A stretch of DNA of 64,000 nt, taken from assembly GCF_041296385.1 (NCBI RefSeq), contig NC_091034.1:3379498-3443497 (forward strand), read 5' to 3'. Position 1 is the stretch's first letter, and each line of letters starts with the position of its first letter. The stretch is from Aphelocoma coerulescens. Taxonomy: Eukaryota > Chordata > Aves > Passeriformes > Corvidae. The notes under the pieces are model-generated. The model made no database searches. It was not told where the DNA came from and saw nothing but the letters and a program-made list of their open reading frames with translations. The translations under genes and the position numbers were made by a program. Of the stretch, positions 10,214 through 23,344 are shown in pieces.

Positions 10214-11672
10214 TGGAAGGCGCTGCAGCTAGGCGCTCCCCCAAGTGTCGGAGGCAAAGGCCGCGTGAGCTTGCCGTCCCCGGCACGGCTCTCTGTGCGA
10301 GACGTAGCCCAGAAGCTTTCCCTTTCCATTCAGAGCACCAGAGAGGCAGAATGCAGTGGTACGTATTGCTCAGGAGGAAAGGGGCACGGCCCGGCCGCGT
10401 TCGGGCAGAAGCAGCGCGCTGGAGCGCTTCGCTGCCGGCACAGAGTTCCGGGCGAGAGGCAGACGACCGGTCCGCCTCCGGGAGAACGAAGGTACGGCGT
10501 GCTCGAAAAGGCGAGGAACGAAGCCGCGGAGCACCGGGCTCGGGTGCGCGTCGTCCGGGCTTGCGAGACGAGCGTGGCTGCCACTCTCCTGCCTGCAGAA
10601 TTCACCTTACAGCCTCAGGAAGGAGGACGACGCGCCACAGTTACTTGTGCTGCTGCTGCTGCCTAGTCCTCTTGCAGAGCTCTGTGGAGGCAAATGCACT
10701 TCCCTTCCGTCTCCGAGTTTCGGAGAACACGATGGTAGGGTGCAGCGGAGCAGGGAAGTACAGAAGTGCACCGCTGAGATTGCTGTTGCTTACGTGCAGA
10801 AGGCGAAGGTGCAAGCCAGCACTGGCTTTTGCTTCTAGAGCCGTTCTCCAGGAGAGCAGCTGCTGGAGGTTGACAGCGGTAGCTGCGAGGCTGAAAAACA
10901 AGGCAGGACGTCGGGCTTAGAAGAAAGGCACAGGGGCCACAGTGTGATGTGCGCTTTTGGAAGGCTGCTCGGAGAAGGGGCACTTTCGGAGAGCTTTCTG
11001 CTTTGACCTGTGCTCCTGGCCGAGCTCTAGCTGCTGGGACTCTGAAAGGCTGAATGACTAGGAAAGTGCTTGTGTCCACGCTGTGGATTGAGCACGATCC
11101 TTTTTGCAGCAGCGAGAACACACTCGGCCCACTGGGCTCGTGAACGAGCGTTTACCAGACTTCTGCAATTCGGTGCACTGCACACACAAGCCCGGTGCTC
11201 CCCGGTTTCTTTCTCCGCCTGCCGTTGTCTGGACAGAAGAGAAGCCCAGCCACGGCATCCTACTCGGCCGCTTTTCGGCGTGTGCACTGCCCGCATACAC
11301 ACGGGTGCTGTGCTCGGCTTTCCCTCGGCTCCAGGCACAAGGGTGCTTTCTCAGTTTTGCAGCGTCCCCGGTTCCCCACGTTGCCCTCGCTCAGCGAAAC
11401 GTGCCGGGGGAGAAGCACTTGCTGGATGAGTCTTTCCGTGTGCAAGACTTTGAACGCAGCACCACAATCTGGGCCACGAGGAAGCCTTGATGAAGAAGGT
11501 GGTTTTGTCCTGGCACCTCTCTCCAGTGCGAGATGCCTGCCGAAGCTCTTTGCCTCTTGCGAGAGTGCGGTGGGCAGCGGGGTAAACTGGAGCCGAGAAG
11601 GACCGGGCAGACAGCACCGCCATCCGACAGGTGCTTTGCAGGTTGTGCCGGGGAAAGCGGACTGGCCCTGGC
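10214..11672. repeat. Unit 8, haplotype TT (recombinant type)
   Basis: It has T at 925 (window 11138) with T at 948 (window 11161), a mosaic of the two common haplotypes. Its probable sister copy is unit 14, six units downstream. Confidence 0.93.
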
Positions 11673-14600
11673 TGGAAGGCGCTGCAGCTAGGCGCTCCCC
11701 CAAGTGTCGGAGGCAAAGGCCGCGTGAGCTTGCCGTCCCCGGCACGGCTCTCTGTGCGAGACGTAGCCCAGAAGCTTTCCCTTTCCATTCAGAGCACCAG
11801 AGAGGCAGAATGCAGTGGTACGTATTGCTCAGGAGGAAAGGGGCACGGCCCGGCCGCGTTCGGGCAGAAGCAGCGCGCTGGAGCGCTTCGCTGCCGGCAC
11901 AGAGTTCCGGGCGAGAGGCAGACGACCGGTCCGCCTCCGGGAGAACGAAGGTACGGCGTGCTCGAAAAGGCGAGGAACGAAGCCGCGGAGCACCGGGCTC
12001 GGGTGCGCGTCGTCCGGGCTTGCGAGACGAGCGTGGCTGCCACTCTCCTGCCTGCAGAATTCACCTTACAGCCTCAGGAAGGAGGACGACGCGCCACAGT
12101 TACTTGTGCTGCTGCTGCTGCCTAGTCCTCTTGCAGAGCTCTGTGGAGGCAAATGCACTTCCCTTCCGTCTCCGAGTTTCGGAGAACACGATGGTAGGGT
12201 GCAGCGGAGCAGGGAAGTACAGAAGTGCACCGCTGAGATTGCTGTTGCTTACGTGCAGAAGGCGAAGGTGCAAGCCAGCACTGGCTTTTGCTTCTAGAGC
12301 CGTTCTCCAGGAGAGCAGCTGCTGGAGGTTGACAGCGGTAGCTGCGAGGCTGAAAAACAAGGCAGGACGTCGGGCTTAGAAGAAAGGCACAGGGGCCACA
12401 GTGTGATGTGCGCTTTTGGAAGGCTGCTCGGAGAAGGGGCACTTTCGGAGAGCTTTCTGCTTTGACCTGTGCTCCTGGCCGAGCTCTAGCTGCTGGGACT
12501 CTGAAAGGCTGAATGACTAGGAAAGTGCTTGTGTCCACGCTGTGGATTGAGCACGATCCTTTTTGCAGCAGCGAGAACACACTCGGCCCACTGGGCCCGT
12601 GAACGAGCGTTTACCAGACTTCTGCAATTCGGTGCACTGCACACACAAGCCCGGTGCTCCCCGGTTTCTTTCTCCGCCTGCCGTTGTCTGGACAGAAGAG
12701 AAGCCCAGCCACGGCATCCTACTCGGCCGCTTTTCGGCGTGTGCACTGCCCGCATACACACGGGTGCTGTGCTCGGCTTTCCCTCGGCTCCAGGCACAAG
12801 GGTGCTTTCTCAGTTTTGCAGCGTCCCCGGTTCCCCACGTTGCCCTCGCTCAGCGAAACGTGCCGGGGGAGAAGCACTTGCTGGATGAGTCTTTCCGTGT
12901 GCAAGACTTTGAACGCAGCACCACAATCTGGGCCACGAGGAAGCCTTGATGAAGAAGGTGGTTTTGTCCTGGCACCTCTCTCCAGTGCGAGATGCCTGCC
13001 GAAGCTCTTTGCCTCTTGCGAGAGTGCGGTGGGCAGCGGGGTAAACTGGAGCCGAGAAGGACCGGGCAGACAGCACCGCCATCCGACAGGTGCTTTGCAG
13101 GTTGTGCCGGGGAAAGCGGACTGGCCCTGGCTGGAAGGCGCTGCAGCTAGGCGCTCCCCCAAGTGTCGGAGGCAAAGGCCGCGTGAGCTTGCCGTCCCCG
13201 GCACGGCTCTCTGTGCGAGACGTAGCCCAGAAGCTTTCCCTTTCCATTCAGAGCACCAGAGAGGCAGAATGCAGTGGTACGTATTGCTCAGGAGGAAAGG
13301 GGCACGGCCCGGCCGCGTTCGGGCAGAAGCAGCGCGCTGGAGCGCTTCGCTGCCGGCACAGAGTTCCGGGCGAGAGGCAGACGACCGGTCCGCCTCCGGG
13401 AGAACGAAGGTACGGCGTGCTCGAAAAGGCGAGGAACGAAGCCGCGGAGCACCGGGCTCGGGTGCGCGTCGTCCGGGCTTGCGAGACGAGCGTGGCTGCC
13501 ACTCTCCTGCCTGCAGAATTCACCTTACAGCCTCAGGAAGGAGGACGACGCGCCACAGTTACTTGTGCTGCTGCTGCTGCCTAGTCCTCTTGCAGAGCTC
13601 TGTGGAGGCAAATGCACTTCCCTTCCGTCTCCGAGTTTCGGAGAACACGATGGTAGGGTGCAGCGGAGCAGGGAAGTACAGAAGTGCACCGCTGAGATTG
13701 CTGTTGCTTACGTGCAGAAGGCGAAGGTGCAAGCCAGCACTGGCTTTTGCTTCTAGAGCCGTTCTCCAGGAGAGCAGCTGCTGGAGGTTGACAGCGGTAG
13801 CTGCGAGGCTGAAAAACAAGGCAGGACGTCGGGCTTAGAAGAAAGGCACAGGGGCCACAGTGTGATGTGCGCTTTTGGAAGGCTGCTCGGAGAAGGGGCA
13901 CTTTCGGAGAGCTTTCTGCTTTGACCTGTGCTCCTGGCCGAGCTCTAGCTGCTGGGACTCTGAAAGGCTGAATGACTAGGAAAGTGCTTGTGTCCACGCT
14001 GTGGATTGAGCACGATCCTTTTTGCAGCAGCGAGAACACACTCGGCCCACTGGGCCCGTGAACGAGCGTTTACCAGACTTCTGCAATTCGGTGCACTGCA
14101 CACACAAGCCCGGTGCTCCCCGGTTTCTTTCTCCGCCTGCCGTTGTCTGGACAGAAGAGAAGCCCAGCCACGGCATCCTACTCGGCCGCTTTTCGGCGTG
14201 TGCACTGCCCGCATACACACGGGTGCTGTGCTCGGCTTTCCCTCGGCTCCAGGCACAAGGGTGCTTTCTCAGTTTTGCAGCGTCCCCGGTTCCCCACGTT
14301 GCCCTCGCTCAGCGAAACGTGCCGGGGGAGAAGCACTTGCTGGATGAGTCTTTCCGTGTGCAAGACTTTGAACGCAGCACCACAATCTGGGCCACGAGGA
14401 AGCCTTGATGAAGAAGGTGGTTTTGTCCTGGCACCTCTCTCCAGTGCGAGATGCCTGCCGAAGCTCTTTGCCTCTTGCGAGAGTGCGGTGGGCAGCGGGG
14501 TAAACTGGAGCCGAGAAGGACCGGGCAGACAGCACCGCCATCCGACAGGTGCTTTGCAGGTTGTGCCGGGGAAAGCGGACTGGCCCTGGCTGGAAGGCGC

Positions 14601-16049
14601 TGCAGCTAGGCGCTCCCCCAAGTGTCGGAGGCAAAGGCCGCGTGAGCTTGCCGTCCCCGGCACGGCTCTCTGTGCGAGACGTAGCCCAGAAGCTTTCCCT
14701 TTCCATTCAGAGCACCAGAGAGGCAGAATGCAGTGGTACGTATTGCTCAGGAGGAAAGGGGCACGGCCCGGCCGCGTTCGGGCAGAAGCAGCGCGCTGGA
14801 GCGCTTCGCTGCCGGCACAGAGTTCCGGGCGAGAGGCAGACGACCGGTCCGCCTCCGGGAGAACGAAGGTACGGCGTGCTCGAAAAGGCGAGGAACGAAG
14901 CCGCGGAGCACCGGGCTCGGGTGCGCGTCGTCCGGGCTTGCGAGACGAGCGTGGCTGCCACTCTCCTGCCTGCAGAATTCACCTTACAGCCTCAGGAAGG
15001 AGGACGACGCGCCACAGTTACTTGTGCTGCTGCTGCTGCCTAGTCCTCTTGCAGAGCTCTGTGGAGGCAAATGCACTTCCCTTCCGTCTCCGAGTTTCGG
15101 AGAACACGATGGTAGGGTGCAGCGGAGCAGGGAAGTACAGAAGTGCACCGCTGAGATTGCTGTTGCTTACGTGCAGAAGGCGAAGGTGCAAGCCAGCACT
15201 GGCTTTTGCTTCTAGAGCCGTTCTCCAGGAGAGCAGCTGCTGGAGGTTGACAGCGGTAGCTGCGAGGCTGAAAAACAAGGCAGGACGTCGGGCTTAGAAG
15301 AAAGGCACAGGGGCCACAGTGTGATGTGCGCTTTTGGAAGGCTGCTCGGAGAAGGGGCACTTTCGGAGAGCTTTCTGCTTTGACCTGTGCTCCTGGCCGA
15401 GCTCTAGCTGCTGGGACTCTGAAAGGCTGAATGACTAGGAAAGTGCTTGTGTCCACGCTGTGGATTGAGCACGATCCTTTTTGCAGCAGCGAGAACACAC
15501 TCGGCCCACTGGGCCCGTGAACGAGCGTTTACCAGACTTCTGCAATTCGGTGCACTGCACACACAAGCCCGGTGCTCCCCGGTTTCTTTCTCCGCCTGCC
15601 GTTGTCTGGACAGAAGAGAAGCCCAGCCACGGCATCCTACTCGGCCGCTTTTCGGCGTGTGCACTGCCCGCATACACACGGGTGCTGTGCTCGGCTTTCC
15701 CTCGGCTCCAGGCACAAGGGTGCTTTCTCAGTTTTGCAGCGTCCCCGGTTCCCCACGTTGCCCTCGCTCAGCGAAACGTGCCGGGGGAGAAGCACTTGCT
15801 GGATGAGTCTTTCCGTGTGCAAGACTTTGAACGCAGCACCACAATCTGGGCCACGAGGAAGCCTTGATGAAGAAGGTGGTTTTGTCCTGGCACCTCTCTC
15901 CAGTGCGAGATGCCTGCCGAAGCTCTTTGCCTCTTGCGAGAGTGCGGTGGGCAGCGGGGTAAACTGGAGCCGAGAAGGACCGGGCAGACAGCACCGCCAT
16001 CCGACAGGTGCTTTGCAGGTTGTGCCGGGGAAAGCGGACTGGCCCTGGC
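11673..16049. repeat. Units 9-11, haplotype CT
   Basis: Three copies that I cannot tell apart from unit 1 lie between recombinant unit 8 and TG unit 12. Confidence 0.93.
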
Positions 16050-17508
16050 TGGAAGGCGCTGCAGCTAGGCGCTCCCCCAAGTGTCGGAGGCAAAGGCCGC
16101 GTGAGCTTGCCGTCCCCGGCACGGCTCTCTGTGCGAGACGTAGCCCAGAAGCTTTCCCTTTCCATTCAGAGCACCAGAGAGGCAGAATGCAGTGGTACGT
16201 ATTGCTCAGGAGGAAAGGGGCACGGCCCGGCCGCGTTCGGGCAGAAGCAGCGCGCTGGAGCGCTTCGCTGCCGGCACAGAGTTCCGGGCGAGAGGCAGAC
16301 GACCGGTCCGCCTCCGGGAGAACGAAGGTACGGCGTGCTCGAAAAGGCGAGGAACGAAGCCGCGGAGCACCGGGCTCGGGTGCGCGTCGTCCGGGCTTGC
16401 GAGACGAGCGTGGCTGCCACTCTCCTGCCTGCAGAATTCACCTTACAGCCTCAGGAAGGAGGACGACGCGCCACAGTTACTTGTGCTGCTGCTGCTGCCT
16501 AGTCCTCTTGCAGAGCTCTGTGGAGGCAAATGCACTTCCCTTCCGTCTCCGAGTTTCGGAGAACACGATGGTAGGGTGCAGCGGAGCAGGGAAGTACAGA
16601 AGTGCACCGCTGAGATTGCTGTTGCTTACGTGCAGAAGGCGAAGGTGCAAGCCAGCACTGGCTTTTGCTTCTAGAGCCGTTCTCCAGGAGAGCAGCTGCT
16701 GGAGGTTGACAGCGGTAGCTGCGAGGCTGAAAAACAAGGCAGGACGTCGGGCTTAGAAGAAAGGCACAGGGGCCACAGTGTGATGTGCGCTTTTGGAAGG
16801 CTGCTCGGAGAAGGGGCACTTTCGGAGAGCTTTCTGCTTTGACCTGTGCTCCTGGCCGAGCTCTAGCTGCTGGGACTCTGAAAGGCTGAATGACTAGGAA
16901 AGTGCTTGTGTCCACGCTGTGGATTGAGCACGATCCTTTTTGCAGCAGCGAGAACACACTCGGCCCACTGGGCTCGTGAACGAGCGTTTACCAGACGTCT
17001 GCAATTCGGTGCACTGCACACACAAGCCCGGTGCTCCCCGGTTTCTTTCTCCGCCTGCCGTTGTCTGGACAGAAGAGAAGCCCAGCCACGGCATCCTACT
17101 CGGCCGCTTTTCGGCGTGTGCACTGCCCGCATACACACGGGTGCTGTGCTCGGCTTTCCCTCGGCTCCAGGCACAAGGGTGCTTTCTCAGTTTTGCAGCG
17201 TCCCCGGTTCCCCACGTTGCCCTCGCTCAGCGAAACGTGCCGGGGGAGAAGCACTTGCTGGATGAGTCTTTCCGTGTGCAAGACTTTGAACGCAGCACCA
17301 CAATCTGGGCCACGAGGAAGCCTTGATGAAGAAGGTGGTTTTGTCCTGGCACCTCTCTCCAGTGCGAGATGCCTGCCGAAGCTCTTTGCCTCTTGCGAGA
17401 GTGCGGTGGGCAGCGGGGTAAACTGGAGCCGAGAAGGACCGGGCAGACAGCACCGCCATCCGACAGGTGCTTTGCAGGTTGTGCCGGGGAAAGCGGACTG
17501 GCCCTGGC
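16050..17508. repeat. Unit 12, haplotype TG
   Basis: It carries T at window 16974 and G at 16997. It corresponds to unit 6 in the six-unit offset match. Confidence 0.93.
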
Positions 17509-18967
17509 TGGAAGGCGCTGCAGCTAGGCGCTCCCCCAAGTGTCGGAGGCAAAGGCCGCGTGAGCTTGCCGTCCCCGGCACGGCTCTCTGTGCGAGACGT
17601 AGCCCAGAAGCTTTCCCTTTCCATTCAGAGCACCAGAGAGGCAGAATGCAGTGGTACGTATTGCTCAGGAGGAAAGGGGCACGGCCCGGCCGCGTTCGGG
17701 CAGAAGCAGCGCGCTGGAGCGCTTCGCTGCTGGCACAGAGTTCCGGGCGAGAGGCAGACGACCGGTCCGCCTCCGGGAGAACGAAGGTACGGCGTGCTCG
17801 AAAAGGCGAGGAACGAAGCCGCGGAGCACCGGGCTCGGGTGCGCGTCGTCCGGGCTTGCGAGACGAGCGTGGCTGCCACTCTCCTGCCTGCAGAATTCAC
17901 CTTACAGCCTCAGGAAGGAGGACGACGCGCCACAGTTACTTGTGCTGCTGCTGCTGCCTAGTCCTCTTGCAGAGCTCTGTGGAGGCAAATGCACTTCCCT
18001 TCCGTCTCCGAGTTTCGGAGAACACGATGGTAGGGTGCAGCGGAGCAGGGAAGTACAGAAGTGCACCGCTGAGATTGCTGTTGCTTACGTGCAGAAGGCG
18101 AAGGTGCAAGCCAGCACTGGCTTTTGCTTCTAGAGCCGTTCTCCAGGAGAGCAGCTGCTGGAGGTTGACAGCGGTAGCTGCGAGGCTGAAAAACAAGGCA
18201 GGACGTCGGGCTTAGAAGAAAGGCACAGGGGCCACAGTGTGATGTGCGCTTTTGGAAGGCTGCTCGGAGAAGGGGCACTTTCGGAGAGCTTTCTGCTTTG
18301 ACCTGTGCTCCTGGCCGAGCTCTAGCTGCTGGGACTCTGAAAGGCTGAATGACTAGGAAAGTGCTTGTGTCCACGCTGTGGATTGAGCACGATCCTTTTT
18401 GCAGCAGCGAGAACACACTCGGCCCACTGGGCCCGTGAACGAGCGTTTACCAGACTTCTGCAATTCGGTGCACTGCACACACAAGCCCGGTGCTCCCCGG
18501 TTTCTTTCTCCGCCTGCCGTTGTCTGGACAGAAGAGAAGCCCAGCCACGGCATCCTACTCGGCCGCTTTTCGGCGTGTGCACTGCCCGCATACACACGGG
18601 TGCTGTGCTCGGCTTTCCCTCGGCTCCAGGCACAAGGGTGCTTTCTCAGTTTTGCAGCGTCCCCGGTTCCCCACGTTGCCCTCGCTCAGCGAAACGTGCC
18701 GGGGGAGAAGCACTTGCTGGATGAGTCTTTCCGTGTGCAAGACTTTGAACGCAGCACCACAATCTGGGCCACGAGGAAGCCTTGATGAAGAAGGTGGTTT
18801 TGTCCTGGCACCTCTCTCCAGTGCGAGATGCCTGCCGAAGCTCTTTGCCTCTTGCGAGAGTGCGGTGGGCAGCGGGGTAAACTGGAGCCGAGAAGGACCG
18901 GGCAGACAGCACCGCCATCCGACAGGTGCTTTGCAGGTTGTGCCGGGGAAAGCGGACTGGCCCTGGC
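17509..18967. repeat. Unit 13, haplotype CT with C223T
   Basis: It matches the reference unit except for a private C-to-T change at window 17731, at a CpG within a CCGG. Its putative counterpart, unit 7, lacks the change, so the mutation is younger than any six-unit duplication. Confidence 0.93.
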
Positions 18968-20426
18968 TGGAAGGCGCTGCAGCTAGGCGCTCCCCCAAGT
19001 GTCGGAGGCAAAGGCCGCGTGAGCTTGCCGTCCCCGGCACGGCTCTCTGTGCGAGACGTAGCCCAGAAGCTTTCCCTTTCCATTCAGAGCACCAGAGAGG
19101 CAGAATGCAGTGGTACGTATTGCTCAGGAGGAAAGGGGCACGGCCCGGCCGCGTTCGGGCAGAAGCAGCGCGCTGGAGCGCTTCGCTGCCGGCACAGAGT
19201 TCCGGGCGAGAGGCAGACGACCGGTCCGCCTCCGGGAGAACGAAGGTACGGCGTGCTCGAAAAGGCGAGGAACGAAGCCGCGGAGCACCGGGCTCGGGTG
19301 CGCGTCGTCCGGGCTTGCGAGACGAGCGTGGCTGCCACTCTCCTGCCTGCAGAATTCACCTTACAGCCTCAGGAAGGAGGACGACGCGCCACAGTTACTT
19401 GTGCTGCTGCTGCTGCCTAGTCCTCTTGCAGAGCTCTGTGGAGGCAAATGCACTTCCCTTCCGTCTCCGAGTTTCGGAGAACACGATGGTAGGGTGCAGC
19501 GGAGCAGGGAAGTACAGAAGTGCACCGCTGAGATTGCTGTTGCTTACGTGCAGAAGGCGAAGGTGCAAGCCAGCACTGGCTTTTGCTTCTAGAGCCGTTC
19601 TCCAGGAGAGCAGCTGCTGGAGGTTGACAGCGGTAGCTGCGAGGCTGAAAAACAAGGCAGGACGTCGGGCTTAGAAGAAAGGCACAGGGGCCACAGTGTG
19701 ATGTGCGCTTTTGGAAGGCTGCTCGGAGAAGGGGCACTTTCGGAGAGCTTTCTGCTTTGACCTGTGCTCCTGGCCGAGCTCTAGCTGCTGGGACTCTGAA
19801 AGGCTGAATGACTAGGAAAGTGCTTGTGTCCACGCTGTGGATTGAGCACGATCCTTTTTGCAGCAGCGAGAACACACTCGGCCCACTGGGCTCGTGAACG
19901 AGCGTTTACCAGACTTCTGCAATTCGGTGCACTGCACACACAAGCCCGGTGCTCCCCGGTTTCTTTCTCCGCCTGCCGTTGTCTGGACAGAAGAGAAGCC
20001 CAGCCACGGCATCCTACTCGGCCGCTTTTCGGCGTGTGCACTGCCCGCATACACACGGGTGCTGTGCTCGGCTTTCCCTCGGCTCCAGGCACAAGGGTGC
20101 TTTCTCAGTTTTGCAGCGTCCCCGGTTCCCCACGTTGCCCTCGCTCAGCGAAACGTGCCGGGGGAGAAGCACTTGCTGGATGAGTCTTTCCGTGTGCAAG
20201 ACTTTGAACGCAGCACCACAATCTGGGCCACGAGGAAGCCTTGATGAAGAAGGTGGTTTTGTCCTGGCACCTCTCTCCAGTGCGAGATGCCTGCCGAAGC
20301 TCTTTGCCTCTTGCGAGAGTGCGGTGGGCAGCGGGGTAAACTGGAGCCGAGAAGGACCGGGCAGACAGCACCGCCATCCGACAGGTGCTTTGCAGGTTGT
20401 GCCGGGGAAAGCGGACTGGCCCTGGC
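18968..20426. repeat. Unit 14, haplotype TT
   Basis: This is the second mosaic TT copy, with no other difference from unit 8 that I could see. It lies exactly six units (8,754 bp) downstream of unit 8. Confidence 0.93.
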
Positions 20427-21885
20427 TGGAAGGCGCTGCAGCTAGGCGCTCCCCCAAGTGTCGGAGGCAAAGGCCGCGTGAGCTTGCCGTCCCCGGCACG
20501 GCTCTCTGTGCGAGACGTAGCCCAGAAGCTTTCCCTTTCCATTCAGAGCACCAGAGAGGCAGAATGCAGTGGTACGTATTGCTCAGGAGGAAAGGGGCAC
20601 GGCCCGGCCGCGTTCGGGCAGAAGCAGCGCGCTGGAGCGCTTCGCTGCCGGCACAGAGTTCCGGGCGAGAGGCAGACGACCGGTCCGCCTCCGGGAGAAC
20701 GAAGGTACGGCGTGCTCGAAAAGGCGAGGAACGAAGCCGCGGAGCACCGGGCTCGGGTGCGCGTCGTCCGGGCTTGCGAGACGAGCGTGGCTGCCACTCT
20801 CCTGCCTGCAGAATTCACCTTACAGCCTCAGGAAGGAGGACGACGCGCCACAGTTACTTGTGCTGCTGCTGCTGCCTAGTCCTCTTGCAGAGCTCTGTGG
20901 AGGCAAATGCACTTCCCTTCCGTCTCCGAGTTTCGGAGAACACGATGGTAGGGTGCAGCGGAGCAGGGAAGTACAGAAGTGCACCGCTGAGATTGCTGTT
21001 GCTTACGTGCAGAAGGCGAAGGTGCAAGCCAGCACTGGCTTTTGCTTCTAGAGCCGTTCTCCAGGAGAGCAGCTGCTGGAGGTTGACAGCGGTAGCTGCG
21101 AGGCTGAAAAACAAGGCAGGACGTCGGGCTTAGAAGAAAGGCACAGGGGCCACAGTGTGATGTGCGCTTTTGGAAGGCTGCTCGGAGAAGGGGCACTTTC
21201 GGAGAGCTTTCTGCTTTGACCTGTGCTCCTGGCCGAGCTCTAGCTGCTGGGACTCTGAAAGGCTGAATGACTAGGAAAGTGCTTGTGTCCACGCTGTGGA
21301 TTGAGCACGATCCTTTTTGCAGCAGCGAGAACACACTCGGCCCACTGGGCCCGTGAACGAGCGTTTACCAGACTTCTGCAATTCGGTGCACTGCACACAC
21401 AAGCCCGGTGCTCCCCGGTTTCTTTCTCCGCCTGCCGTTGTCTGGACAGAAGAGAAGCCCAGCCACGGCATCCTACTCGGCCGCTTTTCGGCGTGTGCAC
21501 TGCCCGCATACACACGGGTGCTGTGCTCGGCTTTCCCTCGGCTCCAGGCACAAGGGTGCTTTCTCAGTTTTGCAGCGTCCCCGGTTCCCCACGTTGCCCT
21601 CGCTCAGCGAAACGTGCCGGGGGAGAAGCACTTGCTGGATGAGTCTTTCCGTGTGCAAGACTTTGAACGCAGCACCACAATCTGGGCCACGAGGAAGCCT
21701 TGATGAAGAAGGTGGTTTTGTCCTGGCACCTCTCTCCAGTGCGAGATGCCTGCCGAAGCTCTTTGCCTCTTGCGAGAGTGCGGTGGGCAGCGGGGTAAAC
21801 TGGAGCCGAGAAGGACCGGGCAGACAGCACCGCCATCCGACAGGTGCTTTGCAGGTTGTGCCGGGGAAAGCGGACTGGCCCTGGC
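20427..21885. repeat. Unit 15, haplotype CT
   Basis: It matches the reference unit. It is the last unit that matches its partner six units upstream (unit 9) at both variable sites. Confidence 0.93.
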
Positions 21886-23344
21886 TGGAAGGCGCTGCAG
21901 CTAGGCGCTCCCCCAAGTGTCGGAGGCAAAGGCCGCGTGAGCTTGCCGTCCCCGGCACGGCTCTCTGTGCGAGACGTAGCCCAGAAGCTTTCCCTTTCCA
22001 TTCAGAGCACCAGAGAGGCAGAATGCAGTGGTACGTATTGCTCAGGAGGAAAGGGGCACGGCCCGGCCGCGTTCGGGCAGAAGCAGCGCGCTGGAGCGCT
22101 TCGCTGCCGGCACAGAGTTCCGGGCGAGAGGCAGACGACCGGTCCGCCTCCGGGAGAACGAAGGTACGGCGTGCTCGAAAAGGCGAGGAACGAAGCCGCG
22201 GAGCACCGGGCTCGGGTGCGCGTCGTCCAGGCTTGCGAGACGAGCGTGGCTGCCACTCTCCTGCCTGCAGAATTCACCTTACAGCCTCAGGAAGGAGGAC
22301 GACGCGCCACAGTTACTTGTGCTGCTGCTGCTGCCTAGTCCTCTTGCAGAGCTCTGTGGAGGCAAATGCACTTCCCTTCCGTCTCCGAGTTTCGGAGAAC
22401 ACGATGGTAGGGTGCAGCGGAGCAGGGAAGTACAGAAGTGCACCGCTGAGATTGCTGTTGCTTACGTGCAGAAGGCGAAGGTGCAAGCCAGCACTGGCTT
22501 TTGCTTCTAGAGCCGTTCTCCAGGAGAGCAGCTGCTGGAGGTTGACAGCGGTAGCTGCGAGGCTGAAAAACAAGGCAGGACGTCGGGCTTAGAAGAAAGG
22601 CACAGGGGCCACAGTGTGATGTGCGCTTTTGGAAGGCTGCTCGGAGAAGGGGCACTTTCGGAGAGCTTTCTGCTTTGACCTGTGCTCCTGGCCGAGCTCT
22701 AGCTGCTGGGACTCTGAAAGGCTGAATGACTAGGAAAGTGCTTGTGTCCACGCTGTGGATTGAGCACGATCCTTTTTGCAGCAGCGAGAACACACTCGGC
22801 CCACTGGGCCCGTGAACGAGCGTTTACCAGACGTCTGCAATTCGGTGCACTGCACACACAAGCCCGGTGCTCCCCGGTTTCTTTCTCCGCCTGCCGTTGT
22901 CTGGACAGAAGAGAAGCCCAGCCACGGCATCCTACTCGGCCGCTTTTCGGCGTGTGCACTGCCCGCATACACACGGGTGCTGTGCTCGGCTTTCCCTCGG
23001 CTCCAGGCACAAGGGTGCTTTCTCAGTTTTGCAGCGTCCCCGGTTCCCCACGTTGCCCTCGCTCAGCGAAACGTGCCGGGGGAGAAGCACTTGCTGGATG
23101 AGTCTTTCCGTGTGCAAGACTTTGAACGCAGCACCACAATCTGGGCCACGAGGAAGCCTTGATGAAGAAGGTGGTTTTGTCCTGGCACCTCTCTCCAGTG
23201 CGAGATGCCTGCCGAAGCTCTTTGCCTCTTGCGAGAGTGCGGTGGGCAGCGGGGTAAACTGGAGCCGAGAAGGACCGGGCAGACAGCACCGCCATCCGAC
23301 AGGTGCTTTGCAGGTTGTGCCGGGGAAAGCGGACTGGCCCTGGC
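21886..23344. repeat. Unit 16, haplotype CG with G344A
   Basis: It carries C at 925 with G at 948, the rarest combination. It also has a private G-to-A change at window 22229, which is a CpG transition read on the other strand. It borders TG unit 17, so a conversion tract from a TG neighbour ending between the two sites would explain it. Confidence 0.93.

Larger units (their letters stand above)
2385..14078. repeat. Region matching itself at a six-unit offset
   Basis: At an offset of 8,754 bp, this stretch agrees at every common variable site with 11139-22832. The informative part is TG, CT, TT in units 6-8 versus 12-14. No shared rare substitution supports it. The private changes at 17731 and 22229 are absent from the upstream partner, so they would post-date a duplication. 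Support is weaker than for the seven-unit block. Confidence 0.6.
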
